Below are positions 62,501 to 64,000 of a stretch of DNA of 64,000 nt, piece after piece (positions within the stretch are counted from its first letter, which is position 1; every line of letters starts with the position of its first letter). Origin of the DNA: Bolinopsis microptera (lineage: Eukaryota; Ctenophora; Tentaculata; Lobata; Bolinopsidae); contig NC_087077.1 in NCBI RefSeq assembly GCF_026151205.1, positions 18,274,475 through 18,338,474 on the forward strand, in the 5' to 3' direction. The notes beneath the pieces are model-generated. The model was not told where the DNA came from and did no database searches. It saw only the letters and a program-made list of their open reading frames with translations. The position numbers and the translations under genes were made by a program.

Positions 62501-63490
62501 CAAACCCCATATAAAATATCATGGAAAATAGTCCAACATGCTCATCCGTACAAGAGGGGTACGAAAGATTGTCATCTTTGCCTTACTGAAAAACTTTATA
62601 TTGTTTTAAATAAAGACGACAATCTATTAAATTAAAGAACTTATTAGCAAATGTAGCCTGTAGGCACACCAACAAATTTATGCTCAAGAAATGCTTCTAG
62701 AAATATTTTGTAGCTTGTAAGGAAAATATGGATTTAGTAATAGTAAGTTATTCTGACACTGATGATTGCGTTTGCATGAAACTTTAAGTTTGTAGAATCG
62801 TTGTTTTTCTTGTACAACACTCCCCTCCCGGGTAGAGCACTCTTGAAACTGGATTTCTCCAAACAAGCATCATAGAGATATGTATATATATATATATTAC
62901 ATATTATATAATATACATAATATGTATAAGTTATGTATAAAAATTATATACATATTTAAATAATTATAGACTATAAAAGTAGATATAAGTTGAATGGGTC
63001 TGATTCGATTGGGTAATTGAAGTTAACATGATTTGAAGCGCTTACCTGTTTGCTATAGTAAACTTAATTACCACTCTAATTAAGCGCTTACTTGTTTGCT
63101 ATAGTAAACTTAATTACCACTCTAATTAAGCGCTTACCTGTTTGCTATAGTAAACTTAATTACCACTCTAATTAAGCGCTTACTTGTTTGCTATAGTAAA
63201 CTTAATTACCACTCTAATTAAGCGCTTACCTGTTTGCTATAGTAAACTTAATTACCACTCTAATTAAGCGCTTACTTGTTTGCTATAGTAAACTTAATTA
63301 CCACTCTAATTAAGCGCTTACCTGTTTGCTATAGTAAACTTAATTACCACTCTAATTAAGCGCTTACTTGTTTGCTATAGTAAACTTAATTACCAATCTA
63401 ATTAAGCGCTTACCTGTTTGCTATAGTAAACTTAATTACCACTCTAAGAGTAAGAATGACCGCTGCTGCTATCAGTAGGAAGGTAGTACA
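59543..63490 (-). CDS. Class A GPCR, 3' portion (TM5 to C-tail)
   Basis: Exons read on the minus strand: 63490-63414 (CTTFLLIAAAVILTLRVVIK, TM5-like), an exon starting at 61945 (RKLREIRAKKRG, third intracellular loop), 60882-60657 (TM6 to TM7: TLMFVVVLSLVTWFPHMLVY, then SAALNPFVYAF) and 59816-59543 (RMPKFQLVCLG helix 8 and a Ser/Lys-rich tail ending RLDAFNI). NPFVY is the NPxxY motif of TM7; TWFPH replaces the usual CWxP of TM6. Junctions 63414/61945 and 60657/59816 are in phase. The donor of the loop exon is unresolved; GT sites near 61924 or 61909 would fit phase but are weak. TM1-TM4 exons lie upstream, beyond the window. The ligand cannot be inferred. Confidence 0.75.
61085..61870. repeat. 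Minisatellite carrying about 17 POU octamers
   Basis: Mixed units of about 37 and 60 bp built from AATCCATGCAAATAGGTTAG, ATCATGCGGGTAAAAAAC and ATAGTTTTGATCATGCGG. The exact octamer ATGCAAAT occurs about 17 times. The array fills the GPCR intron between the loop exon and the TM6 exon and starts directly beside the loop exon. Confidence 0.93.
61978..61995. repeat. (TA)n microsatellite
   Basis: Simple TA run in a GPCR intron. Confidence 0.9.
62122..62190. repeat. (TA)n compound microsatellite
   Basis: Interrupted TA runs with ATTATA variants. A similar run lies at 62878-62930. Confidence 0.9.
62414..62519. repeat. 40-bp-stem inverted repeat (hairpin)
   Basis: Arms 62414-62453 and 62480-62519 are complementary at 39 of 40 positions with a 26-nt loop. 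The stem contains ATGGGGTTTGTTTATCTT. It lies inside a GPCR intron. Confidence 0.92.
63038..63452. repeat. 46-bp minisatellite containing exon end plus splice donor, 9 copies
   Basis: Units start GCGCTTACCTGTTTGCTATA at 63038, 63084, 63130, 63176, 63222, 63268, 63314, 63360 and 63406. On the gene strand each holds AGTTTACTATAGCAAACAG|GTAAGCGC, the 3' end of the TM5 exon and its donor. Copies alternate between CAG|GTAAGC (five) and CAAGTAAGC (four), so the true period is a 92-bp dimer. The copy at 63406 is the genuine exon end. Confidence 0.95.
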
Positions 63491-63712
63491 CTGAAAAATT
63501 TAAAATTATCTAGAATGGAATAGTTTGGTTAATGTTCTAATGGAATAGTAGTCTCCCAGCATAACAAAAAACCTTACCTTGCTTGATAAAATCAAAGCGA
63601 CCTTGAAGTCTTACACTAGCCTCACAAGAAAACAATTTGAAACGGGAAACCGGAGCAAGTTCACCAGTAATTTAAGTAGAGCATCAATCCAACCCCCTTC
63701 ATCCACGGACAA

Positions 63713-64000
63713 CTCACGTAATAAACAAACCGCACTCTGATAGCAATGTAGGTTCCTAACTCACGTAATAAACAAGCCGCACTCTGATAGCAATGTAGGT
63801 TCCTAACTCACGTAATAAACAAGCCGTACTCTGATAGCAATGTAGGTTCCTAACTCACGTAATAAACAAGCCGCACTCTGATAGCAATGTAGGTTCCTAA
63901 CTCACGTAATAAACAATCCGCACTCTGATAGCAATGTAGGTTCCTAACTCACGTAATAAACAAGCCGCACTCTGATAGCAATGTAGGTTCCTAACTCACG
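63713..64000. repeat. 47-bp minisatellite, at least 6 copies, runs off the window
   Basis: Unit CTCACGTAATAAACAAGCCG plus CACTCTGATAGCAATGTAGG and TTCCTAA, at 63713, 63760, 63807, 63854, 63901 and 63948, continuing at the edge. Probably within an upstream GPCR intron. Confidence 0.95.

Overview
The window is nuclear DNA from an invertebrate animal, AT-rich (roughly two thirds A+T by eye), with small GT-AG introns, dense minisatellites and several transposon families. Gene content is clearly metazoan: a survivin-type BIR protein, a SOX HMG-box factor, a class A GPCR fragment, a two-domain C-type lectin, plus housekeeping genes (IWS1, CPSF4/CPSF30, mitochondrial uL4, Artemis nuclease, an MBOAT7-type acyltransferase). 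A cnidarian or another non-vertebrate lineage fits, but the sequence alone does not fix the phylum.

Layout. 0-5.5 kb: a truncated non-LTR retrotransposon (minus strand, running off the left edge), older reverse-transcriptase fragments, a dispersed repeat and a 35-bp-stem hairpin. 5.7-12.9 kb: two plus-strand genes, BIRC5-like (5 exons) and MBOAT7-like (11 exons); one MBOAT7 intron carries a hAT-like element full of CCCGGT repeats. 13.0-15.1 kb: a 2-kb TTAA-flanked inverted-repeat element. 16.9-17.7 kb: a single-exon minus-strand two-TM protein resembling SLATT-type effectors, with a triplicated acidic tail. 18.6-25.9 kb: Artemis-like (intronless), IWS1 and MRPL4, all plus strand. 26.2-28.1 kb: minus-strand secreted C-type lectin. 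29.0-34.4 kb: plus-strand small unknown gene, condensation/CAT-fold acyltransferase and CPSF4. 35.5-38.9 kb: an unrecognised five-exon minus-strand gene that I reconstructed from splice phases. 39.1-41.0 kb: about 56 copies of a 32-bp minisatellite with 544-bp higher-order periodicity. 41.4-44.0 kb: a mariner-like MITE and a frameshifted Penelope-like reverse transcriptase. 44.6-53.0 kb: a six-exon SOX gene (minus) with a 45-residue polyglutamine tract. 53-58.2 kb: upstream region with SOX-type motifs and two more hAT-like elements. 59.5-63.5 kb: 3' half of a class A GPCR (minus) whose introns hold several minisatellites.

The genes do not form a functional operon or pathway; they are an ordinary mixed animal gene neighbourhood. 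The most unusual structural theme is that tandem arrays repeatedly abut or contain splice sites. Two independent minisatellites (lectin intron 2 and the GPCR intron after its TM5 exon) have a repeat unit made of the last bases of an exon plus the 5' splice site, giving about nine consecutive donor sites each. Another array in the GPCR gene carries about 17 exact copies of the POU octamer ATGCAAAT. Exon boundaries below were read by eye from GT/AG signals, reading-frame phase and family similarity; no alignment or database search was run.
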